Below, piece by piece: positions 1 to 11,000 of a stretch of DNA of 64,000 bases (position 1 is its first letter; each line of letters starts with the position of its first letter). A model generated the notes under the pieces. It saw only the letters and a list, made by a program, of their open reading frames with translations, was not told the origin of the DNA and did no database searches. The position numbers and the translations under genes are program-made. The DNA is from a bacterium (GTDB lineage Bacteria; Arandabacterota; Arandabacteria; Arandabacterales; Arandabacteraceae): NCBI GenBank assembly GCA_029933125.1, contig JAOZOU010000005.1, positions 46,352-110,351 of the forward strand, read 5' to 3'.

Positions 1-1
1 T

Positions 2-655
2 TCTGAGGATCCCTACGCTTTGAGAAGGGTGGCTACGGGTCTTACGAGAATCCTCATCGCAAGGCGCCTCCATGTTCCACTCGATGCTGTGGTTGAAGAG
101 GCAGCTAACCTGTTTGGCGAAAAGCTATCCGTCCCTTTGGAGGAGCTTACGGCAAGCCTTAAGGATTTCATCCGCCAGAGACTGGCTACAATCCTTACCG
201 AAAGCGGCTATCGCCAGGATATGGTTGATGCTATCACAGATGTGGGTCTAGATGATGTTGCTGATGCTTTGCTGCGACTTGAAGCACTCAAAGAATTTGA
301 GACAGATGAGAGATTTGGTGTTTTGATAACCGCTTTCAAGCGAGCCTACAATATCACCAAGGGAAAGTATCGGGGCAATCTTGAGCCGAATGGCTTTGAG
401 AGTGAGTATGAGCGAAAGCTCTTTGAAATTTTCGGATCTGTAAAACCTCGCTTTCAAGAACATATTGAGAGACGCGATTTCAGAGGAGCCCTTGGTGTTC
501 TGCTAGAGCTCGCTGAGCCAATTGATAAGTTCTTTGAAAATGTGATGGTCATGGTTGATGATGAGAATCTGCGAAATCTGCGCCTTAATCTGCTCGGCAA
601 TATTACCCACCTTTTCTTAAGGATAGCCAACTTCTCCAGACTGGAATCGAGCTGA
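2..655 (+). CDS. glyS: Glycyl-tRNA synthetase beta subunit, C-terminal part (partial)
   Basis: This is the last ~217 residues of the beta subunit of the bacterial alpha2beta2 glycyl-tRNA synthetase, which charges tRNA-Gly with glycine in the cytoplasm. The frame is open to the left edge, so the N-terminal ~two thirds lie outside the window; an apparent TTG at 20 is internal. The partial begins with a DPYALRR-type motif, and near the C-terminus come FFENVMVMVDDENLRNLRL and a final NITHLFLRIANFSRL, both highly characteristic of the GlyS anticodon-binding (DALR-like) domain. Its TGA (653-655) shares one base with the ATG of the next gene, so a housekeeping gene heads, or is co-transcribed with, the envelope operon. 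The full protein is normally about 680-700 residues. Confidence 0.93.
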   Translation, partial: SEDPYALRRVATGLTRILIARRLHVPLDAVVEEAANLFGEKLSVPLEELTASLKDFIRQRLATILTESGYRQDMVDAITDVGLDDVADALLRLEALKEFETDERFGVLITAFKRAYNITKGKYRGNLEPNGFESEYERKLFEIFGSVKPRFQEHIERRDFRGALGVLLELAEPIDKFFENVMVMVDDENLRNLRLNLLGNITHLFLRIANFSRLESS

Positions 656-2364
656 TGGCATCTCGAGGAAGTCGCAAGGTTCTAATTCTAGGTTTGGACG
701 GTGCTACATGGGATCTGCTTCTTAAGCTGATTGAAGATGGCACTATGCCCAACCTCGGTTCTCTGCTCAAGAAGGGCGTCTGGGGGAACCTTGTTACGGT
801 TGTGCCTCCCGTAACAGCCACTTCCTGGACAACTTTTTTTACGGGTCTCGATCCTGGCAAGCACGGTGTCTTTGAGTTTCTCCTGAGAAGGAAAGGGATT
901 TCACAATCGGCTGTCTCGAAGCGCAATCCTTTTGGGGAAGTACCGGTTAACTCAACGCTCAGGGACGGTAAACCCCTCTGGGTACTTGCAGATGAGGCAG
1001 GTCTTAAGTCTGTGGTTATAAGTGTTCCTATAACCTATCCACCGGAGAAGATAAATGGTGTGATGATAAGTGGCTTTCTTACTCCACTTGGCAAGCGCGA
1101 CTTCGTGGAACCTCCCGGTGTTCTTGAAGAGCTCGAGGGGAAATTCGGACCATACAAGCTCTATCACAGGCAGGTTTATTCACGCAGGGGGGTTGGGAAG
1201 GTTATCGATGAACTCTATGACGTTCTTGATTTCAACATCAAGGTCACACGCTATCTTATGAAAACACGCGATTGGGATCTTTTCTTCGCTCATTTCTGGG
1301 GAACAGACCGTGCGCAGCATGAACTGTGGCATCTTCTTGATGATCAACATCCTCAGCATTCAGAAGAGGAAGCAAAGGTTTATGCGCCAAGACTTAAGGG
1401 ATTCTATAGGATGCTTGATGAGGGGCTTGCTCAGATCGTTGAAGATGCAGATGATGCCAGCATCGTTATAGCTTCTGATCATGGTTTTGGACCCATCCAC
1501 ACATTCTTGAGTTTCAATGTCTGGCTTATGGAGCGAGGATATCTTCACTTCAAAAGCGATTTCGTGAGCTGGTTCAAGCGAGTTTGGTTTTCGCTTGGAT
1601 TCACACCTGTATTGTTCTATAGACTATCGATGGCACTTGGATTGGCAAGACATAGACTCGCTGGTGGTTTTCACTCGAGGCAGAGGATGCAGATGCTTTT
1701 GAACAGGTTTTTCCTTTCGCTTGAGAATGTTGACTGGTCAAGAACTGTGGCTTATTCACGAGGTAATTATGGACAGATATACGTCAATCTCAAGGGCCGG
1801 GAGCCTTACGGGTGTGTAAATCCGGGAAGTGAGTATGATGACATAAGAGAAAAGATAAGGTCAGAACTTCTGGCAACGTCCGATCCCGCGACTGGCGAGC
1901 AGCTTATTGATAGAGTCTACCTTAGGGAGGAAATCTATCACGGTCCTTATGTTGACGAAGCCCCCGACCTCGTATTCCTGCCCAAGGACATGAAGAACAA
2001 GGCACTTGGTACACTTGACTTCACAAGCAATAGATTCATCTTCCCAGCCCATGGCAACTCGGGAGATCATCGCATGGAAGGCATTTTGCTCGGACTCGGC
2101 AATGGCTTCAGACGAGACCACAATTTTGGCTCGCTATCCATACTCGATGTTGCCCCAACTGTGCTTCATCTCTTGGGTCTTGAGGTTCCACGCCAGATGG
2201 ATGGTAGGGTGGCGCATGACATTCTTGACGATGATTTTGCACGTCACAATCCAGTGAAATATTCCGATAACCAATTGATAGGAAGGGCTAGGGGGTCCCT
2301 TCTTTCGGGTGAGGCAAGTGAGGAGATCAGAAGAAGATTGGAAGGGATAGGTTACGTAGGATGA
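655..2364 (+). CDS. Alkaline-phosphatase-superfamily phosphodiesterase/nucleotide pyrophosphatase-like protein
   Basis: A 569-residue member of the type I phosphodiesterase/nucleotide pyrophosphatase branch of the alkaline phosphatase superfamily. Metal-site motifs are visible in order: an N-terminal LGLDGATWD (first Asp), TATSWTTFFTG (candidate Thr/Ser nucleophile), FWGTDRAQHELWH, SDHGFGP and a late FPAHGNSGDHRMEG. It ends in RRLEGIGYVG, a tail common in this family. No signal peptide or clear membrane helix is seen, so it may act in the cytoplasm or at the inner face of the membrane. The ATG overlaps the glyS stop by one base, and the next gene starts in an ATGA overlap, so it belongs to the operon of glycosyltransferases and YfhO proteins. 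By context it may cleave or transfer phospho-headgroups on a glycolipid; the substrate is unknown. Confidence 0.85.
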   Translation: MASRGSRKVLILGLDGATWDLLLKLIEDGTMPNLGSLLKKGVWGNLVTVVPPVTATSWTTFFTGLDPGKHGVFEFLLRRKGISQSAVSKRNPFGEVPVNSTLRDGKPLWVLADEAGLKSVVISVPITYPPEKINGVMISGFLTPLGKRDFVEPPGVLEELEGKFGPYKLYHRQVYSRRGVGKVIDELYDVLDFNIKVTRYLMKTRDWDLFFAHFWGTDRAQHELWHLLDDQHPQHSEEEAKVYAPRLKGFYRMLDEGLAQIVEDADDASIVIASDHGFGPIHTFLSFNVWLMERGYLHFKSDFVSWFKRVWFSLGFTPVLFYRLSMALGLARHRLAGGFHSRQRMQMLLNRFFLSLENVDWSRTVAYSRGNYGQIYVNLKGREPYGCVNPGSEYDDIREKIRSELLATSDPATGEQLIDRVYLREEIYHGPYVDEAPDLVFLPKDMKNKALGTLDFTSNRFIFPAHGNSGDHRMEGILLGLGNGFRRDHNFGSLSILDVAPTVLHLLGLEVPRQMDGRVAHDILDDDFARHNPVKYSDNQLIGRARGSLLSGEASEEIRRRLEGIGYVG

Positions 2365-3086
2365 ATCCTGGAGAGCGCAAATCGATTTCCTTTGTCCTTC
2401 CGGCCTACAACGAGGAAGAGAACATAGAGCGGGCAGTGAGAGCCATTGTTGATGTTGCCGAAGGGCTTGATCTTGAAGATTGGGAAGTAATAGTCGTTGA
2501 CGATGGTAGTAGCGACAGAACCGGTGAGATAATAGATAGATTGCACGAAGAAAATGAGCGTATAAGGCCTATCCACCATGAGCAAAACCTCGGCTATGCT
2601 GATGCACTTCGTACAGGTTTTAAGAGCGCAAGGTGTAAGCTCATCTTCTATACAGATTCTGATCTTCAGTTTGATGTTAGGGAGGTAAAGAATTTCCTTC
2701 CGGCAATTGAGGATTACGATATAGTCACGGGTTTCCGTATCTACCGCTATGATCCCTTTTCAAGACTTGTGCTCGCATGGGGCTACAACTTAATTGCCAG
2801 AACGATATTCCGCCTGAAGGTAAGGGATATCGATTGTGCCTTTAAGCTTTTCAGGCGCGAGGTATTTGATGTGATAGATATACGTTCCAAGAAGTTTTTC
2901 GTTGATACCGAGATTTTGGCAAAGGCGCGCTATCATGGTTTCAGAATGACAGAGATTGGAGTAAGGCACTATCCGCGTGCAGGTGGGCGAAGTACAGTTC
3001 GCCCAAGCCATGTTTTGAGCACCTTAAGGGAGTTGGCCAAGATGTGGTTCGAAATATATCTCGGTATTGGCAAGAGAAAATCGTGA
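2361..3086 (+). CDS. Family 2 glycosyltransferase (polyprenyl-phosphate sugar synthase type)
   Basis: A 241-residue GT-A fold transferase resembling dolichyl-phosphate mannose synthase (DPM1) and bacterial polyprenyl-phosphate sugar synthases. Visible motifs are SFVLPAYNEEENIERAV at the N-terminus, VVDDGSSDRTGEI, the metal-binding DSDLQFD, and DIDCAFKLFRREVFD in the acceptor region. There is no C-terminal membrane pair, so it is the short soluble form. Such enzymes make the lipid-linked sugar donors used by ArnT/PMT-type transferases, and several of these sit just downstream, which supports the assignment. Start and stop overlap the neighbours (ATGA with the upstream gene). The sugar cannot be read from sequence. 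Confidence 0.9.
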   Translation: MNPGERKSISFVLPAYNEEENIERAVRAIVDVAEGLDLEDWEVIVVDDGSSDRTGEIIDRLHEENERIRPIHHEQNLGYADALRTGFKSARCKLIFYTDSDLQFDVREVKNFLPAIEDYDIVTGFRIYRYDPFSRLVLAWGYNLIARTIFRLKVRDIDCAFKLFRREVFDVIDIRSKKFFVDTEILAKARYHGFRMTEIGVRHYPRAGGRSTVRPSHVLSTLRELAKMWFEIYLGIGKRKS

Positions 3087-3087
3087 T

Positions 3088-5481
3088 ATGCACAAAGTGT
3101 CGAGAGATCTCGTTGCTATCCTTCTGCTCGTCGTCCTGATCACCCTTTTCTTCCTCAATGAACTGGTCACAGATGAGACGATAGTTACCTACAGGTTGAA
3201 AAATGTCTATCCCTGGTTGGCAGAGGCCACCAGTGAGGATCTCCAGAAGCCATCTATCACATCTGACTGCACCTTCTCCTACTATCCAAGACGCTTCTTC
3301 GCTACGGAGAGTTTGAGGCACGGCGAGATACCCTTCTGGAATCCACATCAGTTCTGCGGGATTCCTTTCCTTGCAACCTTCCAATCTGCTGTTTTCTATC
3401 CTGTAAACATCCTGCTCTATGCTTTTGATCCTCCTACACAGATGGATCTTTTTGTCTACATTCACTTCCTGATTGCTGCAATCTTCAGCTTTCTGCTTGC
3501 AAGGAAACTGGGAATCTCGATTGCTGGTTCATCAATAACCTCGCTAACTTTTACTTTTTGTAGTTTCATGATTACACGCTATGGTCAGCCAACTTTCATT
3601 TCAACAGCAAGCTGGGTTCCGGCATTGGTTTTGCTTGGAGAGCGCCTGAGAGAGAAGCCAACATTGAGGCGTGCAGGATTTCTGGCCCTCGGACTGGTCT
3701 TAAGTATACTTTCTGGATTTCCTCAGCTTGTAATCTACAGTATCTATATCCTGGGGATTTACTTGATCATAAGGAGTTCGCTTGAAAGGCAAAGGGGTCT
3801 AAGGGAGCGACTGATTCCCCTTATCTACATGCTCATTGCAGTATGTGTGGCTATTCTCATTACTTCCTATCAGCTTCTGCCAACCTATGAGCTTAGCAGG
3901 TTCTCTTATCGCAAGATACTCCCCTTTGAGATGATCGCATCGAGTGCCCATACAAAGCTTGCAGCAGTCAAGTATTTCATTCCTGACTTCCTAGGCAATC
4001 CCGTTGATCTTGGAGCAAAGAGCAAGATCCTTCATGGAGCTCATGGTGGCTCAACTTTCTCGCGCAACTATGTAAGCACAACTGGCTATGTGGGTATCCT
4101 TCCCTTGCTCCTGGCTCTTATTTCTTTCCTCAAGCCATCGCGTAGATCCCTTCCATTTGTTGCTCTTGCTGTCTTGAGTCTGCTGATAGTGTTTGGTACG
4201 GGCCTTCTTCGCATCGTCTATCATCTACCCGGGTTCAATTTTTCTCGAATTGATCGAGTCATTGTCGCCTATATGTTCTCGATTGCTGTGCTTGCGGGTC
4301 ACGGTTTTGATAAGATCTTCTCAGGCAGAGAAAGACATGTGCCTATTGCGGCGGTTTGCTTTGCTGCATTTGCGATCGTGTTGGCTTTGTGGATTGGCAA
4401 GGTTGGCGTCGCTAATATAATCGCTCAGGCTGGTGAACGTGTGCCAGCGGATCTCTATCGGAACTATGTGCTCAGAAAAATTGTCTTCTTTGTCATCCTG
4501 AGCCTTCCAGCTTCTTTGTTTGTCATACTTGCATGGCGCCAAAGATTATCGCATAGGGCTTTCACGATTGCAGCCTTGTGCATCCTGCTGGTTGATTTGC
4601 TTCCAGGAGCGGCTAAGTTCAAGGTGACTCAGAAGGCTTCTGAGATCGTGCCGGAGAGCGTTTTCATTGACCGTCTCCGTTCGGATGAGAGCATGTGGCG
4701 TTTCGCCAAGTTTGGGGCTGATGTAATCCCAGCAAACACGGCAACGCTTATTGGCCTTGATGACATTCATGGTTATGATGCCCTCAATGTGAACCACTAT
4801 ATCGAGGTGCTTGGAGCAATTGACAAGTCAGTCATATCCGTCAGCAATGCTGCCCTGAGAAGGCGCATAGGTCCCTTTGGCAGAAGCTCGGCTCTTACTT
4901 CGAAGATCCTAGATCTGCTCAATGTCAAATATATCTTGGGTGTTGCTGATGTTGGAAGCACACATCCTGAGGCTATTCGCTGGGTTAACAAAGATTGCTT
5001 GTCTCGGGCTTTTCTTGTAGCCAGGGCTCATTTTCTTGATACCTATGATGCTATTCTTGCATACATGGGAAGCCAGGAATTCGATCCGGCAAGTGAGGTT
5101 CTCCTTAAAAGAGATGAAAGTGTGGCGGGTGTGGTAAGTGAAGGTGGCATGGCAGGCGGCGAGGCATTGCCAGGGCACGCAAGAATAACAAGATATGAAT
5201 CAAATAGGGTTGAGATCGAAGCTATCTGTAATGGTCCCTGCTATCTTGTCGTCTCAGATGTTTGGTATCCCGGATGGAAGGTATATGTTGACGGAAATGA
5301 GGCGGAGCTCCTGAGGGCGGATTACGCCTTCAGAGGCGTGAGGCTGGAGGGTGGAAAGCACTCGGTTGTTTTTTCCTACTTCCCACGAAGCTTTAGGCTG
5401 GGCCTTTTGCTAACAATATCTGGTCTTGCCCTTCTTGGAGCGATGCTTTCCTCAGTAAAAGATTTCTACAACTTGAGGTAA
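3088..5481 (+). CDS. YfhO-family polytopic membrane protein
   Basis: A 797-residue membrane protein of the YfhO family (GT-C-like fold, many transmembrane helices followed by a soluble C-terminal domain and one last helix). The first helix follows MHKVSRD. A luminal loop with YPRRFFATESLRHGEIPFW and a WNPHQFCG-type motif lies near residues 75-95. The C-terminal domain has DVWYPGWKVYVDG and GGKHSVVFSYFP, the hallmark of the family, before a terminal helix. In Firmicutes YfhO relatives are linked to glycosylation of lipoteichoic acid; the exact role here is inferred. I start it at the ATG two bases after the GT2 stop rather than at an upstream TTG that would overlap that gene. A second, larger paralogue lies four genes downstream. 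Confidence 0.88.
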   Translation: MHKVSRDLVAILLLVVLITLFFLNELVTDETIVTYRLKNVYPWLAEATSEDLQKPSITSDCTFSYYPRRFFATESLRHGEIPFWNPHQFCGIPFLATFQSAVFYPVNILLYAFDPPTQMDLFVYIHFLIAAIFSFLLARKLGISIAGSSITSLTFTFCSFMITRYGQPTFISTASWVPALVLLGERLREKPTLRRAGFLALGLVLSILSGFPQLVIYSIYILGIYLIIRSSLERQRGLRERLIPLIYMLIAVCVAILITSYQLLPTYELSRFSYRKILPFEMIASSAHTKLAAVKYFIPDFLGNPVDLGAKSKILHGAHGGSTFSRNYVSTTGYVGILPLLLALISFLKPSRRSLPFVALAVLSLLIVFGTGLLRIVYHLPGFNFSRIDRVIVAYMFSIAVLAGHGFDKIFSGRERHVPIAAVCFAAFAIVLALWIGKVGVANIIAQAGERVPADLYRNYVLRKIVFFVILSLPASLFVILAWRQRLSHRAFTIAALCILLVDLLPGAAKFKVTQKASEIVPESVFIDRLRSDESMWRFAKFGADVIPANTATLIGLDDIHGYDALNVNHYIEVLGAIDKSVISVSNAALRRRIGPFGRSSALTSKILDLLNVKYILGVADVGSTHPEAIRWVNKDCLSRAFLVARAHFLDTYDAILAYMGSQEFDPASEVLLKRDESVAGVVSEGGMAGGEALPGHARITRYESNRVEIEAICNGPCYLVVSDVWYPGWKVYVDGNEAELLRADYAFRGVRLEGGKHSVVFSYFPRSFRLGLLLTISGLALLGAMLSSVKDFYNLR

Positions 5482-5485
5482 CTGG

Positions 5486-7117
5486 ATGGCGGGTAAACAC
5501 ACGGCGACTGTGGGGGCGCTCCTTGTCTTCGTAGCTGCCCTATTGTATTTCCTTTCGTATGCGCGCTATGGGCTTGCCTATGACGAGGGATACCTTCTCG
5601 ATGCTGTTAAGAAGATAATGGAAGGGCAAGTAATCTACCGTGACTTCCACCATACATATGCCCCGGGAAGATTTTATCTCATCGCTTGGGCTTTCCGCCT
5701 ATTCGGAAACGACCTCATGGTCGAGAGGATAATCTTTGCCATACTCGAATCCGTCAAATGCCTTCTGGCCTTTGTAATTGCGAGAAAACTGCGAGCAGGT
5801 GCTTTCGCCTGGCTAGCCCCATTGCTCATATGTCTTGCACCTGGACCGTGGCACAAGGTTTTCTTTTCCACCTTCGGGTTCTTGGCGATCTATGCGGTTC
5901 TCATCATGCTCGAGAAAAATTGGAAGGGGGCATTGGCTTGCGGGCTGATTGTTGGGATAAGTGGCATCTTCAGGCAGGATGCGGCCGCATTTGCTCTGCT
6001 TGGGGCTCTTGGAGGGCTGGCGCTTGCGAGAGCCACACATTTGCTGACCTGGCGTGATGTCTTGAAGCGTCTTGGTGGAATGATTGGTGGAACATTGGTC
6101 AGCGTTGTGCCGGTGCTTGGCTACTTTCTGTGGCAGCATGCCCTCGGTGCAATGATAGAGAAGGTCACGAGAGAGGGGATGCTAGATAACTTAACAAATC
6201 GCATTCCTTATCCTGGAATTCTTCCCACAACAAAGCTTGACGCAATGTACATAAAGGTCATACTTGGATCAAAGATCCTTTTTTATCTTCCCTTCATAGT
6301 TTATGCCCTTGCCGTCTTTGTCATAATCAGGACCTTGGTGAAGAAGCAAGATACTATCCTTACCGCCGGTATCGCGGTTGTGGCAACTGCTGCTATTTTG
6401 GCTTTCAACCAGAGTGTGTGGCGCTCTGACGTTGGTCACCTGCTCCAGACAATGCAATTTGTATTCCTTCTCTTCCCTATCGTCGCTGCACAGCTAAATA
6501 GGTGGGTTGAAGAGATCGTGAGAGCAAGAGTTGGCCGCAGAAGCGTGACCGTACTGCTCTTTGCTATCTTGCCTTTCATCGTTCTCTCGGCAATCTATGG
6601 TTGCTATCTCGCGACGACATCAAGACGGGTGGCAATGCGTTTCGTTGAGGAGGGTATATCGGTAGGTGATATCGAATATCTTGGATCAATTGTAGTGAGG
6701 TTTGGCAACGATACCAGGCTGGGGCTCGAGCGTGTACCTATTTATCTGCGCAGGGACGAAGCTGCCTTTTTCATGGCGATAAAAGAATTTCTTGATAAGC
6801 ATACTCTGCCAGGTGACTATGTGCTCGCTGTGCCCCAGCTTCAGATGCTCTATTTCTTCTACGATCGGAGAAACCCAACAAGATATGCCCACTATCGGAG
6901 GGCGCTGGACCCAGATGAGGAGGAGCGCTACATCGAGGATATAAGAACCCATGCAACAAAATATATTTTTCTCGTGGAGCCTTACGAGGGAGCACGCATA
7001 GGGGCAACTCGGCAGCCTTTCAGCCAGTATGCTCAACGGGTGAGATCGTGGATCCTGGCCAACTATGAAGAGGTTGAGAGAATAGGTCCTGTAAGAATCC
7101 TGAGAATGAAGAAATGA
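5486..7117 (+). CDS. ArnT/PMT-like membrane glycosyltransferase
   Basis: A 543-residue polytopic protein of the GT-C class related to GT39/GT83 (protein O-mannosyltransferase and ArnT). After the first helix it has AYDEGYLLDAVKKI with the acidic pair that marks the catalytic loop, then a YRDFHHTYAPGRFYL motif. Roughly ten hydrophobic segments follow, and the last ~150 residues are soluble. Such enzymes move a sugar from a polyprenyl-phosphate donor to a protein or lipid on the outer face of the membrane. A GAGG ribosome-binding site overlaps the upstream stop. Its position between a polyprenyl-phosphate sugar synthase and a flippase-like protein fits this role. The acceptor is unknown. Confidence 0.82.
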   Translation: MAGKHTATVGALLVFVAALLYFLSYARYGLAYDEGYLLDAVKKIMEGQVIYRDFHHTYAPGRFYLIAWAFRLFGNDLMVERIIFAILESVKCLLAFVIARKLRAGAFAWLAPLLICLAPGPWHKVFFSTFGFLAIYAVLIMLEKNWKGALACGLIVGISGIFRQDAAAFALLGALGGLALARATHLLTWRDVLKRLGGMIGGTLVSVVPVLGYFLWQHALGAMIEKVTREGMLDNLTNRIPYPGILPTTKLDAMYIKVILGSKILFYLPFIVYALAVFVIIRTLVKKQDTILTAGIAVVATAAILAFNQSVWRSDVGHLLQTMQFVFLLFPIVAAQLNRWVEEIVRARVGRRSVTVLLFAILPFIVLSAIYGCYLATTSRRVAMRFVEEGISVGDIEYLGSIVVRFGNDTRLGLERVPIYLRRDEAAFFMAIKEFLDKHTLPGDYVLAVPQLQMLYFFYDRRNPTRYAHYRRALDPDEEERYIEDIRTHATKYIFLVEPYEGARIGATRQPFSQYAQRVRSWILANYEEVERIGPVRILRMKK

Positions 7118-8085
7118 AAAAGTCCTCTCTGCTAAAAATTGTAAGACTGGTCGTAAGCACCGGGCTGATTCTTTATTTGATCTCGAGACTTGATCTTGGT
7201 GCTGTGGCTCATAATTTTCGATCACTGAGCCCCTTCTACTTAATTCTTGCAGGTGCCCTCATATTTGTGATGGTACTTGCCAATGCTTTACGCTGGAAGG
7301 TCATACTCAAGTCAAAGGATGTTAGAGTACCCTACTGGCGTCTGGTGTATTTTTATCTTGTCGGCATCTTTTTCAGTTCGATTCTGCCTACGAGCATTGG
7401 TGGCGATTTCGCAAGAGTCGTTGCAGTGGCTAATGCGACCGAAAGGGGAGCTGACGCTTTAGCCTCAGTTGTGGTTGAGCGATTTCTGGGTTTCTTTATT
7501 TTGCTTCCTGTCGCCCTTTTTTCACTACCCTTCGTCAGCGATAGAATCTCAGAATGGAAGCTACTGGTGATAGTCGGATGCGTTGCAATTGCTGTTTTTG
7601 TGGGGGCTTATCTCATGCTCCTGAGGCCTGTTGCCAGGCGGCTTGCTATGGTGCTCAATCCCCTCCTTAGTATTCTCGTGCGTTTCCGCGCAAGAGAAAG
7701 GCTTGAGAAGGCTTATGAAGCCGTTGTTGCGTATAGCAAGTACAGGGGTACTATCCTCATTGCACTGCTTCTCAGTCTGGTTGCGAGATTGCTATGGATA
7801 GGGGGTTGCTTCGTCCTTGCACAATCCCTTGAGATTAGATCGGGCTTCATGGCTCTTCTGCTTGTTGTTCCCGTTGTAGAGCTCGTGAGAATGATACCGA
7901 TATCGATAAGTGGTCTGGGACTGCGCGAGGCCGCTTTCGTTGTCATGTTGAAGCAGTTTGGTGTCGCAGATAGCAAGGCTTTCACGCTGGCCGTTACCAT
8001 TTATGTTCTTTTCTTCCTTCTTGGTATAGTGGGCGGCGTTCTCTATGGTACACGCCAATTGCTCCCGGCTAGGAGTGCGAAGTGA
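7114..8085 (+). CDS. UPF0104 / lysylphosphatidylglycerol-synthase-type flippase-like membrane protein
   Basis: A 323-residue integral membrane protein matching the transmembrane domain shared by MprF, YbhN and AglD (UPF0104). It has a short cytoplasmic N-terminus, about eight helices, and the family signature around residues 85-130 (SSILPTSIGGDFARV, then an ASVVVERFLGF motif). A second signature, ISGLGLREAAFV, lies near residue 265. The MprF soluble synthase domain is absent, so lipid aminoacylation is unlikely. Lipid flipping or assistance to glycosylation is the usual suggestion for stand-alone members. It starts in an ATGA overlap and ends in a GTGA overlap, showing tight translational coupling with both neighbours. 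Confidence 0.85.
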   Translation: MKKSSLLKIVRLVVSTGLILYLISRLDLGAVAHNFRSLSPFYLILAGALIFVMVLANALRWKVILKSKDVRVPYWRLVYFYLVGIFFSSILPTSIGGDFARVVAVANATERGADALASVVVERFLGFFILLPVALFSLPFVSDRISEWKLLVIVGCVAIAVFVGAYLMLLRPVARRLAMVLNPLLSILVRFRARERLEKAYEAVVAYSKYRGTILIALLLSLVARLLWIGGCFVLAQSLEIRSGFMALLLVVPVVELVRMIPISISGLGLREAAFVVMLKQFGVADSKAFTLAVTIYVLFFLLGIVGGVLYGTRQLLPARSAK

Positions 8086-11000
8086 AATCCCTCAAGATAG
8101 CCATGGTATGTGTGCTTTTCATTGTCATTGTTTGTGCATTCTTCAGTGATGTGATATTTGGTAAGCGCATTCTCTTGACATGCAATCCCCATATCTGGAG
8201 TCCATGGAAGGCTTATACATCAGCGCAGAGCGCCGCAACGAAGACATATCGAACAGATTCGGCGCTTACCTACCTTCCTCGTCTTTACGAACTCAAGCGT
8301 GCAATCGGCGGTGGGAGACTTCCTCTATGGAATCCCCATGTCTTTATGGGATATCCCTTCTTCGCTGATCCTCAATCGCGGGTTTTTTATCCTATCTCAC
8401 TCCTGCTTAGCCTCGGTGATCCTGAGCGAGCTCTTGGTTTTGATGTCGCAATTCACTTGGGAATAGCTCTAATGGGGATGTATGCTTTCCTGACATCGCT
8501 TGGAGCATCCAAGCCTGGAGCAGTTCTTGGTGCTCTCACCTTTGGATTTTCATCATTTTTCTTCACACGAATGGGGCATCCAACATTTGTTGCCACAGCC
8601 AGCTGGATACCCTGGCAATTCTTCGGTTTTCACTTAGCGCCTAGACGCTGCATGGGCAAGGCCGTATTGCTTGGCGCGCTTGTACTGGGATACCTTGCAG
8701 GCTTTCCACAGGTGTTTTTCCTCGGAGTTGGCGCACTCCTCTTCTATGCCATCTGGATCTCAGTCGAGGAGATCGTGCAACGCGATAGATCAAGGTTGTT
8801 TGAGAATGTGAAGATCTTGCTAATCATTGGTGGAATTGCCTTCCTCATTGTGTCACCGCAGCTTCTGGCTTTCATTGAGTTCATACGTAACTCCAGAGGA
8901 CTCGGCATTGATTTTGAAACAATGAAGACTTCATACATGTCAAGCCCATGGGTGCTTTTGAGGGTGCTCGTCCCTGGATTTTTTGGCAATCCTGTTGAGG
9001 GCACAAGCTGGCTAAGATTACTGAATCCAACCTTCCATCCTTACAACGAAGGCTTCCTGGTTTATGCTGGTGTGGGAAGTGCTCTCGTAGCACTTGGTGG
9101 CTTGGCTTTCTTGAAGAGCTCAAGAGAGATCAGAGCCTTCTGGGGTCTGCTTGTGCTTGCCTGCGCTCTCGCCCTTAGTTCCTCGCTTCTCAAGCCATTT
9201 TACGTTGCCATTCCGTTTCTGAGGTTCTCCCAGATCGACCGTATATCGGTCATAGCGTGTTTGAGTCTTTCAACTGTGGCAGCTCTTTCATTTTCCCAAA
9301 TCTCAGAGGCTTCGAGGAGCCAGAGGAGAAGATTTGTAATCATTGTTCTCGTTGCTACTACCATGATCCTTGTTGGCTATTTGGGCTTTAGCATCAATCG
9401 CTATTCCATAATGGGAAGTATAAAGCAGGAGGCAAAGAGATTTGGGCATTCCTTCTGGCAGACCCAGGCGTCGCATAGGATTTGGAACTGGGCTAGAAGT
9501 GAACGCCCAGAGTGGGCAAGGTTCGAGGCTGAAAACTTAAAGTTTTCACTCGTGATGGCGCTTGTCTCTGGATCACTCCTTCTGGGATATGTGATGAGAC
9601 GTGATAAGCGATGGTTCCCGATCGTCCTTGGCTGGGTTTTTGTTGCACTGACATCTGGCGATCTCATGAAGGTTGCAAGGTCATACTATGTTAGCCAGCC
9701 TTCGGGGAGTCTCTGTGAAACCGAGGGAATAGCCCTGCTCAGGGAGCTCGTTAGCGATGGGGCTGGGTGGCGAGTTCTTCATTATGGCAGTGCTAGTGAG
9801 GTTTTGCCTGCAAATACCAATGCGATTTTCGAAATCCCATCAATCTCAGGACGCTCAACCCTTGTTCCTGAGGGTTTTGCAAACTATGCACTCGTTTCAA
9901 GCAGCCTCTCTTCAAGATCTGCATCGAGCCAGGAAGTACTTAGCCTGAAGGATATTGCTTGTGCAAGATATCTTCTGGCGGATACGCTTTATCCTGAGAT
10001 GCTTCGTTCTCCTATCCTGGCTGGGATGATGGCAACCCTTAAGCGGAAGCCCGAGGTTTTGGCTGTAGCAAAGGAGGCAAGGCTGGCCTTTCCGCTCACG
10101 GTAGGTAAGATTGACATGGAAGTCGTACTCCCCCAGGCCGAGGGCCTGGAATTTTACTTCGCGTTTGAATCTCAAAGCACATTGAGAGACTCCATTTATC
10201 TCAGTCTCAACGTCTCAAACAGGCTAACGGTCAGTTCGACCTATGCCTTTGATTCGGCTTGGGATGCTGGGATATGGCACAGACTATATCTTGACATATC
10301 CCGCTTGAGCGGAGGCAGATCAAAGGTTGAGATTGAGCTCAGAAGCAAGCATCCGGCTCAGCCGCAATGTTACCTTGCGGGGGGAGACATTGTGGAGAGG
10401 ATCTGTGAGGTGAGGTCTTCTCAAGGAGGCTATACGCTTGAAGGGATAGGGAAGGAGGGGAGAATACTTATCGACCTTTCGAGTCACAATCCGCTGCTTA
10501 AACTCTCTTTGGACTGGGGTGACTTCAAGACGGTTGGTTACATTACATTTCCTCCTGGATGGGAGCACCGCTCCATAACTATCCCCGTTGAAGGCGGCGC
10601 TGGCAGGCTCAGAATCGAGGGGGATGGTGAATTTGAAATAGCAAGAGCAAGGGTCATCGAGACTGCTGAGGCATATGTCCCTGGATTCGAAGTTCTCTAC
10701 AATGGTGATATGGTCATAGTTGAGAACACGCGAGCGATTGAGAAGGGCATTTTCATAGACAAGTCTCGGACTGTATTCCATAGGAAAGGTGACGAGATCT
10801 TGCTCAGCTTCGATCCCTCAAGCATGCTTAGGGATGAGGCGGGCTCGTGCCTTATTCTTCATTATGGTCCCGAGCACATCGAAGCAGAGGTCACAGCAAG
10901 GCGAGAGGGTTATCTTTTGTTACAGGATGTTCACTACCCGGGTTGGAAAGGCTATGTGGATGGTAGGCCAACTGAGGTTTTGCCAAGCTATCCTGGGATA

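Noticed and set aside
2941..3465. 174-codon minus-strand frame across the GT2/YfhO junction
   Set aside because: It is antisense to two well-supported overlapping genes and shows no recognisable domain.
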